A program made the position numbers and the translations under genes. The notes under the pieces were generated by a model. The model was not told the origin of the DNA. It did no database searches and saw nothing but the letters and a program-made list of their open reading frames with translations. A stretch of DNA of 64,000 nucleotides from Propionibacterium sp. (lineage in GTDB: Bacteria; Actinomycetota; Actinomycetes; Propionibacteriales; Propionibacteriaceae): assembly GCA_012517405.1 (NCBI GenBank), contig JAAYVB010000013.1, forward strand, positions 57,773 to 121,772, read 5' to 3'. This document shows, in pieces, positions 62,786 to 64,000 of the stretch; position 1 is the stretch's first letter; each line of letters begins with the position of its first letter.

Positions 62786-63511
62786 TCAGTCTTCTTGTGG
62801 GCCGTGGCCGCCATGGCCGTGCGGGCCATGATGCTCGTGCGGGTCCTGCGACGCCGGGGGAGTGGGACGTCCACCACGGGGACCCCAGGGTCCGCGTCCG
62901 AACTCATCGTCTGGCGCCGAGCCGAACTCGGGGAAGGCGTCCGCGGGAAATCCCGGGAATCCGCCGCGTCCGCGGGGACCGCGACCGTGATGGCGCCGGA
63001 ACTCCTGAAGCACCTGGACGCGCTCCTTGAAGTTGTCATCGGATTCCTGCTCCAGGCGCTCGATGATGCGGCCCAGGTAGTCGGCCAGCTGCGCGACCTC
63101 GTCATCGGTCAGGCATTCGAGGAATGTCAGGCGGGCGGCGGTGTCGGGATCGGTGTCCTGAGCGGCGTTGTGCCCGGCCTCGGTGAGCGTGACGGTGACG
63201 GCGCGGCGGTCGTCGGGCGACGGTTCGCGCTTGATGAGGCCCTGCGTCTCCAGCTTGCGGAGCAGTTCGGCCATCGACTGACGGGACATGCCCATCAGGT
63301 AGGTCAGTTCACGCTGAGTCATTTCGGGCTTCAGCTTGAGCACGGCCAGTACGCGACCCTGTCCGTTTCGCGGATCGCGCCAGGGCTCGCCGCCGGGGCC
63401 TCTGCGTTGCCTGCGGAACTGAAGAACGGCCACGTGCCGCAGCCGCTCGGCCGCCAGTCGGCGGGTGTCGGATTGTTCAGTCTGTTCTTGTTCGTCGATG
63501 TGGTCAGTCAT
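62786..63511 (-). CDS. MarR-family regulator with a His/Gly/Pro-rich C-terminal tail
   Basis: 241 residues. Winged helix MTQRELTYLMGMSRQSMAELLRKLETQGLIKREPSPDDRRAVTVTLTEAG, with the DDRR wing. The last ~70 residues are unusual: Arg/Gly/Pro/Phe-rich, ending HEHHGPHGHGGHG, a potential metal-binding tail. Such tails occur in some PadR/MarR-type proteins with GHG-rich ends. GAAGGA precedes the ATG. Two near-identical palindromes upstream suggest autoregulation. Confidence 0.88.
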   Translation of the reverse strand: MTDHIDEQEQTEQSDTRRLAAERLRHVAVLQFRRQRRGPGGEPWRDPRNGQGRVLAVLKLKPEMTQRELTYLMGMSRQSMAELLRKLETQGLIKREPSPDDRRAVTVTLTEAGHNAAQDTDPDTAARLTFLECLTDDEVAQLADYLGRIIERLEQESDDNFKERVQVLQEFRRHHGRGPRGRGGFPGFPADAFPEFGSAPDDEFGRGPWGPRGGRPTPPASQDPHEHHGPHGHGGHGPQED

Positions 63512-63547
63512 TGTTGTTGTCCTTCTGGTTGTATGGCCCTCACCTTC

Positions 63548-63605
63548 TGTCAGGTACCTGACATCAATAATGCGCGGCCCCGAACGATATGTCAAGTACC
63601 TGACA
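63548..63605. promoter_or_regulatory. Twin 16-bp operators of the MarR-family gene
   Basis: TGTCAGGTACCTGACA (63548-63563) is a perfect palindrome; TGTCAAGTACCTGACA (63590-63605) differs by one base. Their centres are 42 bp apart, about four helical turns. On the minus strand TTGACA lies within the distal site and CATTAT lies 17 bp downstream of it, so the pair brackets the promoter of the regulator. Confidence 0.85.
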
Positions 63606-63823
63606 AACATCTTTCCTTCATTCGTGGGTCGACCTGTCTGCAGGGGCCGCGGATAGGTAGACCCAAGTACGCGGGTGGCGGTGCGACCGCGGGGGTGGGG
63701 GCGTGTGGGGGCGTGGGTGTGGGGCGTGCGGACGTGGATGCGGGGTGCGGGCACTGGACCGTTCCCGGTTTGGTGGACACTGGTGAGGTTTGCGGTTCCC
63801 GATAGGGTGAAGGGGAGCTGATT
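63606..63823. other. Intergenic region with an imperfect hairpin and a G-rich tract
   Basis: TGGGTCGACCT (63625-63635) and AGGTAGACCCA (63655-63665) form an 11-bp inverted repeat with one mismatch. About 63689-63740 is very G-rich on the plus strand, with five runs of three to five G and short loops, so it could form a G-quadruplex. The left end of the IS3-type element should lie near 63771, but its terminal repeat cannot be confirmed without the right end. Confidence 0.5.
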
Positions 63824-64000
63824 ATGGGATCTACGCGGAGGCATTTCACGGCGGAGTATAAAGCTAACGCGGTGGCGTTGGTGTTGGATGATGGGCGGTC
63901 GATCGCTGAGGCGGCACGGAATATCGGCGTCCTCGAGAAGACGTTAGGGAAATGGGTGAAGAAAGAACGAGACTTGCGCGATGAGCAGCGTGACCCGGAC
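63824..64000 (+). CDS. IS3-family transposase OrfA, 5' part (cut by the window edge)
   Basis: First 59 codons of a transposase_8 (OrfA) protein: RRHFTAEYKANAVALVLDDGRSIAEAARNIGVLEKTLGKWVKKE, a helix-turn-helix at the start of IS3/IS911-type transposases. GGGGAGCTG precedes the ATG. The rest of the element, including orfB, lies outside the window. Confidence 0.88.
   Translation, partial: MGSTRRHFTAEYKANAVALVLDDGRSIAEAARNIGVLEKTLGKWVKKERDLRDEQRDPD

Noticed and set aside
63771..63823. Left terminal repeat of the IS3-type element
   Set aside because: TGGTGGACACTGGTGAGG looks like an IS3-type end, but the right end lies outside the window, so the boundary cannot be confirmed.

Overview
The window is high-GC DNA, dense in short-spaced and overlapping genes. 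Several promoters place the -10 box six or seven bases before an ATG, which gives leaderless messages, and start codons include many GTGs. This points to an actinobacterium. The mix of sugar-acid, beta-glucoside PTS and fermentative genes would fit a Propionibacteriaceae-like organism, but the family is an inference. There are no rRNA genes and no CRISPR array. There is one tRNA (Lys, TTT).

Layout. (1) 0-5.2 kb: an MFS transporter gene split by a 1.5-kb segment that carries a sugar porter and is bounded by a 7-bp direct repeat; then a YtrA-type GntR regulator, an SdpI-like DUF1648 protein and a CPBP protease in one overlapping unit. (2) 5.4-13.4 kb: a ribose-type sugar ABC transporter with a VOC protein and a divergent LacI regulator, a lactonase-like propeller protein and a DUF2252 protein. 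(3) 13.5-18.5 kb: a Bax-inhibitor-1 protein, a Nudix hydrolase, a lipoprotein, a 3-methyladenine glycosylase and small membrane proteins. (4) 18.6-28.2 kb, carbohydrate block: dgoK-dgoA-kduI for keto-deoxy sugar acids; a beta-glucoside operon (PTS IIBCA, BglG/LicT antiterminator, GH1 6-phospho-beta-glucosidase) behind a RAT/terminator switch; UDPGP-type uridylyltransferase; HAD phosphatase. (5) 28-35 kb: metallo-hydrolase, tyrosine phosphatase, tRNA-Lys, acyl-CoA ligase, DUF2177 and DUF1295 proteins, RBBP9-type hydrolase. (6) 35-46.5 kb, defence island: hsdM-hsdS-hsdR with a small XRE protein, a Swt1-type HEPN protein hit by an IS1380 element, and a PIN-toxin pair. (7) 46.6-59.2 kb, accessory region: methyltransferases, aldo/keto reductase with its regulator, an alcohol dehydrogenase cut by an ISL3 element, TetR units, and a frameshifted Tat-exported nitroreductase-like gene. 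(8) 59.2-64 kb: cysK behind a polycysteine leader peptide, a PQQ-type sugar dehydrogenase lipoprotein, an F420/NADP-type reductase, a MarR regulator with twin operators, and the start of an IS3-type transposase.

How the genes work together. The window is rich in self-contained regulator/effector pairs with readable operators (LacI, YtrA, LicT/RAT, TetR twice, MarR). The strongest regulatory find is a 21-codon leaderless ORF with a Cys-Cys-Cys run and five Cys codons, driven by a good promoter, upstream of cysK; it looks like a cysteine-sensing attenuator. Three insertions (the sugar-porter cassette, IS1380, ISL3) can each be removed in silico at their direct repeats to restore an open frame exactly.
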